A DNA stretch of 64,000 nt from Planctomycetota bacterium (GCA_023150565.1 JAKLKR010000001.1:1-64000), one strand, 5' to 3'; shown: positions 15,186 through 24,809, counted from the stretch's first letter. The notes: a model not told the origin generated them from the sequence alone. Numbers and translations: made by a program.

Positions 15186-18100
15186 ATGCTCCGTCCCGTG
15201 ACCGCCCTGCTGCTGGTGGCCGCCTGTGGCGCCGCCGAGACCGCGCCGCTGCACGCCGAGGCCGCCATCCGCGCCCTCGGCAAGGTCAGCGCCACCGCCA
15301 CCCGCAGCGCCGACGGCGCGGTGCACACCGCCTACGTCGCCGCCGATGCCACCGCCGCGCGCAGCCTGGCCTCGAAGCGCCTGGCCGACCTGCGCGGCTT
15401 CGGGGGGCTGCGCCTGGTGCGCGATGCCGGCCTGCCCGGCACGCTGCTGGAACTGGCCGGCACCGGCGCCTGGCTGCTGGCGATCGAGGGCGCCACCGTA
15501 CACGAATTGTACGCCCCCGAGCGCGCGCGCCTGGCCGCCCATGCCGGCAAGGGCTGGCGGCCGGTGGCCGAGCGCGTGCATCCGCGCTGGCTCGACTGCT
15601 TCGACAACGCCGCCTTCGGCTTCTGGAACCTCGGCGGCGGGGTGCTGCCGCAGGACCTCGACGCCGATCTGGCGTGGTTCGGTGCCAACGGCTTCACCAT
15701 CTGCGCGGTCGGCACCAACGAGGACCGCGCGGTGGCACCCGGGGTGGTCGACACCTCGATCATGGACTTCTACAGCGCCAAGGCCGCCGAGCACGACGTG
15801 CCCTGGCGCATGCTGCTGTGGTGGCAGCACCCGCAGCGCCCGCGCTACACCTGGAACCTGGAACCGCTGCCGCATGTGCGCACCGCCGCCGGCGGGGTGG
15901 CGGTGGACAATCCGTATTACCAGCGCCTGGCCGCCTATTGCGGCTTCGAACCCATCCCCGCCACCGACGCCTACCTGGCCGACGCCCGCCGTACCATCGC
16001 CGTCCACGCCGGCGCCGACCCGCGCTTCATCGGCCACCACGGCGCCGCCGAGGTGCCCAAGGCCAACCCCATCGAGCTGGCGGGGGCGGCCGGTTCGCCG
16101 CACATCCAGGCCCTGTGGCGGCAGTGGCTGCGCGAGGTGCGCGGCTGGTCGCTGGCCGAGGTGGGCGAGCGCCACCGCGGCGACGCCCAGGCCTTCACGC
16201 GCTGGGAGGACGTGCCCATCCCCGGCATGGACGGCTACGTCGCCGGCACCGCCCCCATCGATCTGCGCGGCGCCTGGCAGGTGCGCGCCGATCCGCAGCG
16301 GCAGGGGGTCGAAGGCCGCTGGTTCGCCGACGCCGGCGAGCAGGGCTGGCAGGTGCGCGACATCCAGGACCCGCTGCTGCTGCTGCTGGGCAAGGGCGCC
16401 GAGGGCAAGCCCGCCGGCCCGTGGTACCGCCGCAGCTTCACCGTCGATGCGGCTCAGCTGGAGCGGGTGCGCTTCCTGCACCTCGGCCGCACCGGCTGGC
16501 ATGGCACCGACTCGGCGGCTGCCGGGGTGTGGATCAACGGCGAGCCGCTCACGGAGCTGACCGACCACCACCCGGTGCACAACGACCACGACCAGTGCTT
16601 CGCGCTGGGGGCGGCCCTGCGCCCGGGCGCCAACACCGTCGTCATCGACGGCCGCGGCTGCACCCTGGGCAGCTACCTTCTGCTGTCCGAGCAGGGGCGC
16701 TGGGCCTATCCCTCGCCCGACGTCGTGCGCAACGCGCGCTGGTACGACAGCACCGAGTTCAGCGCCTGGCTGCGCCTGCGCTGGCTGGGCGACAGCCTGG
16801 CCGCCACCCGCAGCGGCGAGCCCTTCCGGCCGCAGAAGGTCATGGCCCCGTGGGAGTTCCTGTCCGACGCCATCGGCCTGGGCGAGCGCTACGGCGCCTA
16901 CATCCACGACACCGGCATGGGCGGGGCGGTGTGGTGCCCGTGGATGCCGCGCTACGCCCAGGCCCGCCGCCAGCCGACCTCGTCCGAGCCGGGCGGCCCG
17001 GCCGACGACGCCTTCAGCCTCGGCAAGCTGGTGACCAATTACCTGATGATGGGCGATGACGCGGTCGACATCGTCTTCCACGCCGAGCTGTACCGCACCA
17101 GGCCCGAGCTGGCGGAGTGGATCAAGGTCAACCGCGAGCTGATGCGCTGCATCGGCAAGTCGCAGGTGCCGGTGCCGCCGGTGGCGGTGCTGCGCTCGAC
17201 CCGCGCCGTGCGCCTGGGCCAGGAGCCGCCGTGGTCGTGGGACCTGACTCGTGGAGAGCTGCAGTCGGTCGGCCGCGACGGCGTCGACCTGGAAGTCGAG
17301 GACGTGATCGCCAAGCGCATCGATCCCGCCATCCGCGTGCTGTTCGACGCCGGCACCAACATCCTCACCGTGGCCGAGGTGGCGGCGATCGCCGCCTGGG
17401 TCGAGGCCGGCGGCACCTTTGTCGCCCAGCACCACACCGGCATGCACAGCCCCGAGCAGGCCGAGAGCTGGCCGATCAAGGCCCTCACCGGGCTCACGGT
17501 GGTGGCCGGGCCGATCGGGGGGAAGAAGATCCGCTTCGCTGACAAACAGGACCTGTGGCCGGGCCTGGCCGGGCGCGAACTGATGGGCTGGGGCACGGTG
17601 CTCGACTGGGTCGACCGCGACCGCAGCGGCGCCAGCGTGGCCCTGGCTCCCGCCGCCGGCGGGGTCGAGGCCATCGCCACCTGGGAAGGCCCCGAGGCGC
17701 GCATCGCCGTCGCCCGCCGCCGCCTGGGCCAGGGCCAGGTGATCACCCTCGGCTCGACCTTCTGGCGCAACGCCAAGGACGACAGCGGCCGCTATGTCGC
17801 CAGCACCGGCGCGCGCCCCTACCTCGACGAGCTGCTCGGCGCCCTGGGGGTGCCGCGCACCGCCAGCGTGACCCCGGTGACGCGCGACAGCGTGTTCGCC
17901 TTCCGCTGGCTGAGCAAGAACGGCCTATTCGACGTCTATCCGGTGGCGCGCATCGACACCAAGAAGGATGCGCCGCTGCTGAGCGTCGATCTCGCCCTGG
18001 CCGGGCGCAGCGACCTGGCCACGGTGACCGAGATCTCGGCCACCGGCCACCCTGCGCGCGCGGTGGCGGCGGCGCCGGGCGGCTTCGTCCTGTCCGGGGT

Positions 18101-19076
18101 CGAGCTGGCGACCATGCAGGCGCGGGTGTTCATCGTCCCGCGCGCCGACCAGCAGCGCGCCGGCCTCGACTGGCTCGACGTGTTGGCGACGCGCTGGGCG
18201 CCGCTGGCGGCGGTGCCGCCGGCCCCGGCTCCGGCCAAGGCCCCGGACCTGCTGCCGCTGGCCGAGGACTGGCAGGTGGCGGTGGCAGCCCTGCCCTGGG
18301 GCGAGGCGCCGCAGGTGCTGGCCGAGGCCCGCCGCGCGCGCCTGGGCTCGTACGCCGCCATGGGCGTCGATAACGCGGCCATCCTCCACGCCACCCGCAC
18401 CGCCACCGTGCCCCCGGCCTGGGACGGCCGGCGCATCAGCCTGGTGTTCAGCGCCGAGCACTGGTTCTGGGGCATCGGCCCCAAGGGCCGGCTGTGGATC
18501 GATGGCCGGCCGGCGCCCATCCGCCAGCCGATCACGCCCGACCAGAACGGATCGTTCGTGATCGACCTCGGCACCCGCGCCGCGGGCAGCACGGTGACCC
18601 TGGCGCTGGAGGTCGACGGCCGCCTGGATGCGAAGGCCAAGCGCCTGCGCCCGGCCGGCGTCACCGGGTTGTTCTATCTCGAGGCCCTGCCCCAGCCGCT
18701 CGCCAGCCAGGACCTGCTGCCGTCGCTGCACATCCTCGACCGCCAGGGCGTGGTGGGCGGCGCCCCCGATCGCAGCAAGCCGGCTCCGTCCGACTGCCTG
18801 ATGCTGGAGGCGACCCTGGCCCCGGTGGCGCGCCAGCCCGGCAGCCGCTGGTTCCTGGAATGGAGCGACCCGCTGGAGCGCGTGCAGGTCGGCGCGACCT
18901 ACCTCGAACCGCCGGCGTGGATGCGCCGGCTCGACGTCAGCGGCATGCTCGCCGCCGACGGCCCTACCGTGCTGCGCATCGATCCGACCCTGCTGTGGCC
19001 CAAGCCCTGGGCACGCAACGCCGGTACCCCGCCGGGGTTGCGGCTGGTGCGGGTGGCGGGTGAGACAGCCCGCTAA
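15186..19076 (+). CDS. Large secreted glycoside-hydrolase-like protein (beta-galactosidase-like architecture)
   Basis: A 1296-residue protein with signal peptide MLRPVTALLLVAACGAAE. The N-terminal part (~150-400) looks like a TIM barrel (LDADLAWFGANGFTICAVG). A GH2-type sugar-binding beta-sandwich follows at ~410-500 (GPWYRRSFTV). Then comes a region like the GH42 trimerisation/amidotransferase-like domain (~715-760, AWVEAGGTFVAQHHTG), and a second jelly roll from ~1050. The block HSPEQAESWPIKALTG is shared with the gene at 32800, so the two are distant paralogs. Catalytic residues cannot be assigned with confidence. The start ATG has a GAGGA site. It is the last gene of a pseudopilin/DMP19-like run. 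Confidence 0.7.
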   Translation: MLRPVTALLLVAACGAAETAPLHAEAAIRALGKVSATATRSADGAVHTAYVAADATAARSLASKRLADLRGFGGLRLVRDAGLPGTLLELAGTGAWLLAIEGATVHELYAPERARLAAHAGKGWRPVAERVHPRWLDCFDNAAFGFWNLGGGVLPQDLDADLAWFGANGFTICAVGTNEDRAVAPGVVDTSIMDFYSAKAAEHDVPWRMLLWWQHPQRPRYTWNLEPLPHVRTAAGGVAVDNPYYQRLAAYCGFEPIPATDAYLADARRTIAVHAGADPRFIGHHGAAEVPKANPIELAGAAGSPHIQALWRQWLREVRGWSLAEVGERHRGDAQAFTRWEDVPIPGMDGYVAGTAPIDLRGAWQVRADPQRQGVEGRWFADAGEQGWQVRDIQDPLLLLLGKGAEGKPAGPWYRRSFTVDAAQLERVRFLHLGRTGWHGTDSAAAGVWINGEPLTELTDHHPVHNDHDQCFALGAALRPGANTVVIDGRGCTLGSYLLLSEQGRWAYPSPDVVRNARWYDSTEFSAWLRLRWLGDSLAATRSGEPFRPQKVMAPWEFLSDAIGLGERYGAYIHDTGMGGAVWCPWMPRYAQARRQPTSSEPGGPADDAFSLGKLVTNYLMMGDDAVDIVFHAELYRTRPELAEWIKVNRELMRCIGKSQVPVPPVAVLRSTRAVRLGQEPPWSWDLTRGELQSVGRDGVDLEVEDVIAKRIDPAIRVLFDAGTNILTVAEVAAIAAWVEAGGTFVAQHHTGMHSPEQAESWPIKALTGLTVVAGPIGGKKIRFADKQDLWPGLAGRELMGWGTVLDWVDRDRSGASVALAPAAGGVEAIATWEGPEARIAVARRRLGQGQVITLGSTFWRNAKDDSGRYVASTGARPYLDELLGALGVPRTASVTPVTRDSVFAFRWLSKNGLFDVYPVARIDTKKDAPLLSVDLALAGRSDLATVTEISATGHPARAVAAAPGGFVLSGVELATMQARVFIVPRADQQRAGLDWLDVLATRWAPLAAVPPAPAPAKAPDLLPLAEDWQVAVAALPWGEAPQVLAEARRARLGSYAAMGVDNAAILHATRTATVPPAWDGRRISLVFSAEHWFWGIGPKGRLWIDGRPAPIRQPITPDQNGSFVIDLGTRAAGSTVTLALEVDGRLDAKAKRLRPAGVTGLFYLEALPQPLASQDLLPSLHILDRQGVVGGAPDRSKPAPSDCLMLEATLAPVARQPGSRWFLEWSDPLERVQVGATYLEPPAWMRRLDVSGMLAADGPTVLRIDPTLLWPKPWARNAGTPPGLRLVRVAGETAR

Positions 19077-19087
19077 GAGGTAAAATA

Positions 19088-19097
19088 CAACCGGTTG
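19088..19097. promoter_or_regulatory. CAACCGGTTG operator 6
   Basis: Perfect copy 11 nt after the stop of the glycosidase-like gene and 50 nt before the next pseudopilin. TTGTAT at its right edge is followed after exactly 17 nt by TATCCT (19118-19123), a credible promoter with the -35 box inside the operator. Confidence 0.82.
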
Positions 19098-19147
19098 TAT
19101 TCAAGTCGATCCCCTGGTATCCTCGGGGCAGCCGAGAGGGGATCGCC

Positions 19148-19879
19148 ATGGCCCTGCCCACCAGATCGCTTGCCTTCACCCTGATCGAACTGCTGGTGGT
19201 GATCGCCATCATCGGCGTCCTGGCCGGGATGCTGATGCCGGCGATCGGCAGCGTGCGCGCCTCGGCCCTGTCGCTCGGCTGCCAGGCCAACATGCGCCAG
19301 CTCAACGGGGCGATCACCACCTACGCCAGCGAGAACCGCGGGCGCCTGCCGTTGGCCAACTACCACGGCTGGAGCATCTATTCCCCGGACGGGAACCAGA
19401 TCCGCACCTGGGGCATGATGATGCGCCAGAGCTATTTCCCCGAACTGCCCTGGAGCGCCACCAGCATCAGCCGTTTCGGCATCCTCAACTGCCCCGCCAA
19501 CAAGAAGCAGCGCATCCTGCATGGAACGGGTGGACCGGCCGAATCCGAACTGTCCTTCAGCGGCAACGGCTGGAACGATCCCACCGCAAGCTGGGATGGC
19601 CTCTACTTCAATGCCCGGATCGCGGCCATTCCCAGGCCCGACCGGCTGATCGCATTCTTCGATGGCACCTACTACCGCACCGCCGTCTGGTATGACACCG
19701 GCGCCAACACCGTGGATGATACCGGCATGATCCCGGCGCGCAGCCGCGGGAGCGAGAACGTGAGCTACCGCCACAAGCAGAAGGTGAACGTCTCCTTCGC
19801 CGACGGTCACAGCGAGACGCGTCGGGAACTGCGCGGCAGCGGCGTGGCGGGGTATCGCGGCGACTGGTATGTCCAATAG
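19148..19879 (+). CDS. Pseudopilin-like prepilin protein with H-x9-DG motif
   Basis: A 243-residue protein. The leader MALPTRSLA precedes [20 protein letters not shown], with Ala at the cleavage point. The usual CPENR is CPANK here; GNGWNDP and HKQKVNVSFADGH (H-x9-DG) are kept. The GAGAGGGG ribosome site lies 8 nt upstream. The stop overlaps the DMP19-like start by 11 nt. Confidence 0.9.
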   Translation: MALPTRSLAFTLIELLVVIAIIGVLAGMLMPAIGSVRASALSLGCQANMRQLNGAITTYASENRGRLPLANYHGWSIYSPDGNQIRTWGMMMRQSYFPELPWSATSISRFGILNCPANKKQRILHGTGGPAESELSFSGNGWNDPTASWDGLYFNARIAAIPRPDRLIAFFDGTYYRTAVWYDTGANTVDDTGMIPARSRGSENVSYRHKQKVNVSFADGHSETRRELRGSGVAGYRGDWYVQ

Positions 19880-20456
19880 GTCGCGCCCTGGCGGCGCTGG
19901 TGGCCGGTGGTTGGCGGTCCTGCTGGTGGTGCTGGTGGTGATGGTGGGGGCCGCCGCTGCGGTGTGGTGGCCGTCCTCCCGGGTCGACCTGCCGGAGCAG
20001 CCGCCGCTCGAGGCCGTCGAGTTGTCATCGCTGCCGGCCGCCCAGGCCCCAGGCCGGGCGGCGGACCAGCTGCGCTGGTACCTCACCCTCGACCGCTCCC
20101 GCATGGTGCGTTGGCGCGCGCTGCCCGACCCGGCGCGGCATCTGCTGGTGCTGAGCGCCGTTGAGGGGGCCGAGGGCATCACCGCCCATCCCTTCAAGGG
20201 TATCGCAGCGACGGCGGACAACGGTACGCTCAGCTTCACCGTGGCCGAGTTGGTGGACGCCTACCGCGCCATCGGCGCCAAGGCCTGCGCTGCGGTGGCC
20301 GAGGAGGCCGGCAAGGCCTCCGGCGATGCCAAGCGTCTGGCCGACTGCGACCGCCGCCTGATCGCCGCCAGCGCCCAGGACAAGGCCATCACCCTGCTCG
20401 CCGCCTATGTCCTCCAGCACGCCGACGAACTGGCCGCGGTGTGGGCCAAGCCCTGA
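19869..20456 (+). CDS. Membrane-anchored DMP19/DUF4375-like protein, divergent copy
   Basis: A 195-residue third paralog of the cassette. It has a strong N-terminal anchor (WLAVLLVVLVVMVGAAAAVWW) and a shortened domain with ARHLLVLSAVEGAEG, DAYRAIGAKA and CDRRLIAAS. It is the most divergent of the three, with an Ala/Glu substitution at the DNG motif. It starts inside the pseudopilin gene and leads into the GH78-like gene 40 nt downstream. Confidence 0.6.
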   Translation: MSNRSRPGGAGGRWLAVLLVVLVVMVGAAAAVWWPSSRVDLPEQPPLEAVELSSLPAAQAPGRAADQLRWYLTLDRSRMVRWRALPDPARHLLVLSAVEGAEGITAHPFKGIAATADNGTLSFTVAELVDAYRAIGAKACAAVAEEAGKASGDAKRLADCDRRLIAASAQDKAITLLAAYVLQHADELAAVWAKP

Positions 20457-20496
20457 GCGTCCGGTCCGAGTAGAATCCCGGTATCAGGGAGACCCC

Positions 20497-22920
20497 ATGA
20501 CCGCCTCCGCTCCCGCCTCCACCGGCCTGACCGGGCCGTGGTGGATCGACGACGCCCCCTTCACCCCGACCCAGGAGAGTCCCGGCCAAGAGGTGCTGTT
20601 CCGGGTGGCGTTCGCGGGTCCCGCCCAGGCGACCCTGCGCCTGGCCACCAGCGACTATTACCAGTGCTGGCTCAACGGCCGCTGGCTGGGTTGCGGCCCG
20701 GCGCGGGCGGCGCACGGCACCCTCACCATCGACACCATCGCGCTCGATGGCTGCGGCGACGGCAACGTGGTCGCCATCCAGGTGCTGTGGGAGGGCCTGT
20801 TCGGCTGGGATCACGCCCGCGGCGCCCCCGGCCTGCACCTGGCGCTGGAGCGTGACGGCGAGCCGCTGGCGTTCACCCTGCTCGCCAGCGGCCGCAGCGG
20901 CCGCACCTTCAGCCACCGCTTCTCGCAGCAGCGTGGCTGGAACGAGGACATCGACCACCGTGCCAGGGCCAAGGGCTGGCCGTGCGGGCCGTGGCAGGAG
21001 CGCGAGTGGCAGGCGCCGGTGCGCCGCCGGCGCGATCCCCGCGTCCGCCTTGAACCGCGCGACATCAGTCCGCTGGTCCACCAGCTGCGTCGCGCCGAGC
21101 AGGTGGTGTTCGCCGGCTCCTGCGATCCTGGCGCACGCACGCCGCACCGGCCGATCTACTACGAAAAGGTCGCCGGCATGGGCGACGCCGCGGATGGCCG
21201 CAGCGCCTCGCGCCTGATCCAGGAGGAGGCGCTGCGGCCGGCCGAGGCGGTGGATGTCAACCTGGCGGCGTTCACCGCCGGCGGCACCGCCGAACTCGGC
21301 CCCGACCGCCGCGGGCTCGACCGCACCGTGCAGCTCGACTTCGGGCGCGAGACCAGCGGCCTGTTCACGTTCGCGGTCGAGGCCCCCGCCGGCACCGTGC
21401 TCGACCTGGGCTGGAGCGAAGGCCACTGGCAGCGCGACCTGATGGGCTGCTGGGCGACTTCGGGCCAGCCCGACGGCTCGGTGCCGGCGCGCGAGCTCTG
21501 CGACGCCCGCCAGGGCCTGCGCCACGTCTGCGCCGGCGGCGGGGTGGAGCGGATCGAGGCGCTGTTCACCGCCGCCTTCCGCCACCTGCGCCTGGCGGTG
21601 CGCCTGCCGCGCGGCAGCAAGGCCAGGGTGCGCATCCACGACCTGCAGGTGCGCACGCTCGGCTACCCGGTCGCCCGCGAGGGCGCCTTCCGCTGCGCCG
21701 ACGCCGACCTCAACCGCATCTGGGATGCGGCGGTGGCGACCATGGAGAACTCCATCGCCGACGTGTTCATGGACTGCCCCGGGCGCGAGCGCGGCGGATG
21801 GCTCAACGACTCGTACTGGATGGCCATTGGCATGCAGGCGCTCAGCGCCGACACCGCCTGCGAGCGGCGCTTCCTCTCCCTGCTCGCCGCCCCCGGCAGC
21901 ACCAGGCCCTACCGTGGGATGGTGTCGCCGGTCTATCCCAGCGACTCGGCGCTGTGGCGCGGCGGCGGCCAGCGCGCGATCACCGGCCACGGGCTGTTCT
22001 GGCTGCTGCAGGTCGAGCGCCACCTGCGCCTGCACGGCGACGCCGCCCTGCGCCGGGCATGGCGGCCGGCGGTCGAGGGCGTGATCGCCGCCCTGGCCCG
22101 CCACCGCAACCGCGACGGCCTGCTGGAATCGCCGCCGTGGGACACCTACCTCGACTGGTCGCGCTACGCCACCGGTGCGGTGCAGACCGGCGACAACTTC
22201 CTCTACGCCCTCGCCCTCGAACGCATCGGGCGGATCTACCGGGTGCCGGCCTGGCGCAGCCAGGGGCGCGCGACCGCCCGGGCGATCGACGCCGCGGCCT
22301 GGGACGACGGCCGCGGGCTGTGGCACGACGTGCCCGGCCAGGCCGCGACCAGCGCGGTCATCAGCCTGGTGGCGCTGTGGAGCGGGATGGCGCCGCCGCA
22401 GCGGGCTGAGCGCGCCTGGGCCCAGCTGCGCCCGCTGCATCCCATGACCCTCGACCGGCCGCTGTTCGACTACGAGACGGCGATGGCGCGCGCCAACATG
22501 GTCGGGCTGATGTACCGCTTCGACCACGCCGGGCGCATCGGCGACACCCAGACGCTGGTGCGCGACCTGAAGGAGGCGGTGCTGCCCCAGCTCGCGCGCG
22601 GCCAGTCCTGCATCGGCGAGCACATGGGCCACACCGCCAGCCTGTGCCACGGCTACAACGGCGTCATCGCCGCGCTGCTGGCCCGGCACCTCGCCGGCAT
22701 CGAGCTGCCCGACGACCCTGCCGGGACGGTGCGCATCCGCCCCCATCCCGAGGCCGCCGCCTGGTGCCAGGCGCGCGCGCCCTGGCGCGGCGGCCACGTG
22801 CAGGTGTGGTGGGACCGCAGCCGGCTGCTGGCCTCGCTGCCGCGCGGGGTGCGCGGCGAGGTGGCGCTGGCGGGCGGCAGGGTGCGGACCTTCCGCGGCA
22901 GCGTCGAGGTCGGCCTCTGA
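20497..22920 (+). CDS. GH78-like alpha-L-rhamnosidase
   Basis: An 807-residue protein without a signal peptide. The N-terminal beta-sandwich (CWLNGRWLGCGPAR) is the rhamnosidase N-domain. The (alpha/alpha)6 catalytic part starts with DCPGRERGGWLND, the family's DCPxR-x-x-x-GW signature carrying the general acid Glu/Asp region. MDxTV-like WDTYLDWS and GHTASLCHGY blocks follow. The C-terminal small beta-sandwich (RIRPHPEA to the end) fits GH78. The enzymes release terminal L-rhamnose from pectin, gellan, ulvan or flavonoid glycosides. Absence of export suggests action on imported oligosaccharides. The ribosome site AGGGAG precedes the start; a GGTATCAG box lies just upstream. Confidence 0.82.
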   Translation: MTASAPASTGLTGPWWIDDAPFTPTQESPGQEVLFRVAFAGPAQATLRLATSDYYQCWLNGRWLGCGPARAAHGTLTIDTIALDGCGDGNVVAIQVLWEGLFGWDHARGAPGLHLALERDGEPLAFTLLASGRSGRTFSHRFSQQRGWNEDIDHRARAKGWPCGPWQEREWQAPVRRRRDPRVRLEPRDISPLVHQLRRAEQVVFAGSCDPGARTPHRPIYYEKVAGMGDAADGRSASRLIQEEALRPAEAVDVNLAAFTAGGTAELGPDRRGLDRTVQLDFGRETSGLFTFAVEAPAGTVLDLGWSEGHWQRDLMGCWATSGQPDGSVPARELCDARQGLRHVCAGGGVERIEALFTAAFRHLRLAVRLPRGSKARVRIHDLQVRTLGYPVAREGAFRCADADLNRIWDAAVATMENSIADVFMDCPGRERGGWLNDSYWMAIGMQALSADTACERRFLSLLAAPGSTRPYRGMVSPVYPSDSALWRGGGQRAITGHGLFWLLQVERHLRLHGDAALRRAWRPAVEGVIAALARHRNRDGLLESPPWDTYLDWSRYATGAVQTGDNFLYALALERIGRIYRVPAWRSQGRATARAIDAAAWDDGRGLWHDVPGQAATSAVISLVALWSGMAPPQRAERAWAQLRPLHPMTLDRPLFDYETAMARANMVGLMYRFDHAGRIGDTQTLVRDLKEAVLPQLARGQSCIGEHMGHTASLCHGYNGVIAALLARHLAGIELPDDPAGTVRIRPHPEAAAWCQARAPWRGGHVQVWWDRSRLLASLPRGVRGEVALAGGRVRTFRGSVEVGL

Positions 22921-22938
22921 GCCGCCGGGCAGTTCCCT

Positions 22939-22967
22939 GTGACAAGCCCGCCGGCTGCGCTTATGAG
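22939..22967 (+). promoter_or_regulatory. Candidate ECF-type promoter of the sigma gene
   Basis: GTGAC (22939-22943) is followed after 15 nt by GCTTAT (22959-22964), 20 nt before the sigma start. A close match lies before the beta-helix gene at 24774, which suggests that this sigma factor reads its own promoter. Confidence 0.45.
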
Positions 22968-22984
22968 GGGGCAGGCCCACGCCC

Positions 22985-23542
22985 ATGCCCGACCCCCTCA
23001 TCCAGCGCATCCTGGACGGTGACCGCGAGGCCTACGCCGAGGTGGTGGCGGCGCACCAGGACATGCTGGTGGGCTACGCCGGTTTCCTGCTTCCCGACCG
23101 CGATCTGGCCGAGGAGCTGGCCCACCGCACCTTCATCCGCGCCTTCGAGCAGCTGGCCGACTTCGACCAGGAGCGCGAGCTGGGCCCCTGGCTGCGGGCG
23201 ATCTGCCGCAGCCTGGCCCAGGGCGAGCTGACTCGCCGCCGGCGCGAGCTGCACAACCTGGGCAAGGCCCACGCCGAGCTGCGTCTGCAGGTCCTCGCGG
23301 CCGGGTCGTCGGAGGATGATGCCGACGGCGACCGCCTGGCCGCCCTGCGGCGCTGCCTGGAAGGCCTCGACCAGCCGCTGCGCGCCCTGCTGGCCGCGCG
23401 CTATGGCGATGGCTGCGCGGTGGCCGAGGCCGCCGCCCGCCTGGGCCGCAGCGTCACCTGGGTCACCACCACCCTTGCACGCCTGCGCGAACGCCTGCGC
23501 GGATGCATCGAGAGCCGGCTGCGCCTGGGGGGGACGGCATGA
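22985..23542 (+). CDS. ECF-type RNA polymerase sigma factor
   Basis: A 185-residue sigma-70 family protein. Region 2 (FLLPDRDLAEELAHRTFIRAF with DFDQERELGPWLRAICR) and region 4 (ARYGDGCAVAEAAARLGRS then VTTTLARLRERLR) are both visible. No other regions are present, as expected for an ECF factor. Its stop overlaps the start of the FecR-like gene (ATGA), the standard sigma/anti-sigma arrangement. It resembles the planctomycete-type sigma factors that have no TonB partner. Confidence 0.88.
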   Translation: MPDPLIQRILDGDREAYAEVVAAHQDMLVGYAGFLLPDRDLAEELAHRTFIRAFEQLADFDQERELGPWLRAICRSLAQGELTRRRRELHNLGKAHAELRLQVLAAGSSEDDADGDRLAALRRCLEGLDQPLRALLAARYGDGCAVAEAAARLGRSVTWVTTTLARLRERLRGCIESRLRLGGTA

Positions 23543-24777
23543 GCGGCGAGGTCCCGCCGGGAGACGACGCGCAGCGGCCGGCAGGGTCGCCGCCGGGGCC
23601 CGATCCCGCGGTGGTCGAGGCCTGGCTGGCCGGAACCCTCGACGAGCCCGGCTGCGCCGCCCTGCTCGCGCAGGTGCGCGCCGACCCCGCGCTGGCCGCC
23701 CACCTGGCCGACCACGCCCGCCTCGCCCTGCTGCTGGAGCGGGCCCACGGCCGCGGCCGCGACCTGGTGCCGGGGGTGCTGTCCGGTCTGCGCGGCGAGC
23801 AGTCGCGCCTGCGCCTGCGCCGGGCGGTGATGGGCGCGGTGCGGCGGCCTGCCCGTCCCCGTTCGCGCGGCTGGATCGCCCTGGCGGCGATGCTGGCGGC
23901 GGCGGTGGCGCTGTCGGCGGTGCTGCTGCGGCCGTCGGCACCGCCCGAGCTGGGGCGGATCCTGGTCGGGGCGCCGCCGCGAGCGCTGCAGGCCGGCGAA
24001 CGCCTCGCCAGCGGCGCGGCCACCCTGGTGCTGGAGGCGGCCGGGGCCGACCTGACCCTCGAGCCCGGCACCGCCCTGGTGCTGACCGGAGGCGACGACC
24101 TTGCGCTGGAGGCGGGCGCGCTCACCGCCCGGGTCGCTCCCCGCGCCGGTCGGGCACTGGTGTTCACCACCCCGCAGGCGCGGGCGGTGGTGCTGGGTAC
24201 GGAGCTGCGCCTGAGCGTGGCCGGCGACCGCACCCGCCTGGCGGTCGGACGCGGGCGGGTGCGGCTGGAGGCCCTCGCCGCGGCGGCGCCGGTGGAGGTC
24301 GCGGCCGCCGGACTGGCCGAGGTGCGCGCCGGCGCTGCCCCGCGGGCGCTGGTGCGCCGGATGCTGTTCCCCGCCGGCCTCGCCGGCTGGACGGCCAAGG
24401 CGGGCGGCTGGAGCGTCCAGGACGGGGTGGTGCGCGGGCAGGACCCGGCCGGCCGCTACTCCCGCCTGATGAGCGAGCGTCGACACGGCGACCTCCTGCT
24501 GACCTGCCGCCTGCGCATCACCGGCGCCGATTGCGCCGAGGTCCAGGTGGGGGACTACGCCCGTTTCGTGCAGGTTCCGGCCGGCGTCGGCGGCTGGTGC
24601 GATCTGCGCCTGGAGCAGCGCGGCGAGGCGCTCGCCTGCCAGGTCGACGGCCGCGACCTGCCCATCCAGTCCGGCTCCACAGCCACGCTCCGTCCGGGTC
24701 CGCTCAGCTTCTACATCAAGTACGGCGGGGCGCTCGAGATCGCCGCAGCGGAGGTGGAGGAGCCGGAGGACTTGTGA
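23539..24777 (+). CDS. FecR-like anti-sigma protein with C-terminal DUF1080-like domain
   Basis: A 412-residue protein. A cytoplasmic N-terminus (~1-100) precedes a single transmembrane helix (WIALAAMLAAAVALSAVLL, ~113-131). A FecR domain follows (~140-260; ERLASGAATLVLEAAGADLTL, VLGTELRLSVAGDRTRLAVGRGRV). The last ~130 residues (LFPAGLAGWTAKAGGWSVQDG to GPLSFYIKYGGAL) look like the beta-jelly roll of DUF1080/LamG proteins that bind or cut sugars. A periplasmic glycan-sensing role is plausible (inference). It overlaps the sigma stop by 4 nt. Confidence 0.75.
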   Translation: MSGEVPPGDDAQRPAGSPPGPDPAVVEAWLAGTLDEPGCAALLAQVRADPALAAHLADHARLALLLERAHGRGRDLVPGVLSGLRGEQSRLRLRRAVMGAVRRPARPRSRGWIALAAMLAAAVALSAVLLRPSAPPELGRILVGAPPRALQAGERLASGAATLVLEAAGADLTLEPGTALVLTGGDDLALEAGALTARVAPRAGRALVFTTPQARAVVLGTELRLSVAGDRTRLAVGRGRVRLEALAAAAPVEVAAAGLAEVRAGAAPRALVRRMLFPAGLAGWTAKAGGWSVQDGVVRGQDPAGRYSRLMSERRHGDLLLTCRLRITGADCAEVQVGDYARFVQVPAGVGGWCDLRLEQRGEALACQVDGRDLPIQSGSTATLRPGPLSFYIKYGGALEIAAAEVEEPEDL

Positions 24778-24800
24778 CCGGGCGGGGTGGGCGTGCTTAT
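24774..24800 (+). promoter_or_regulatory. Candidate ECF-type promoter of the beta-helix gene
   Basis: GTGAC (24774-24778, overlapping the FecR-like stop codon) is followed after 16 nt by GCTTAT (24795-24800), 9 nt before the ATG. The elements match those before the sigma gene. The transcript would be nearly leaderless. Confidence 0.4.
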
Positions 24801-24809
24801 CTGCACGCC

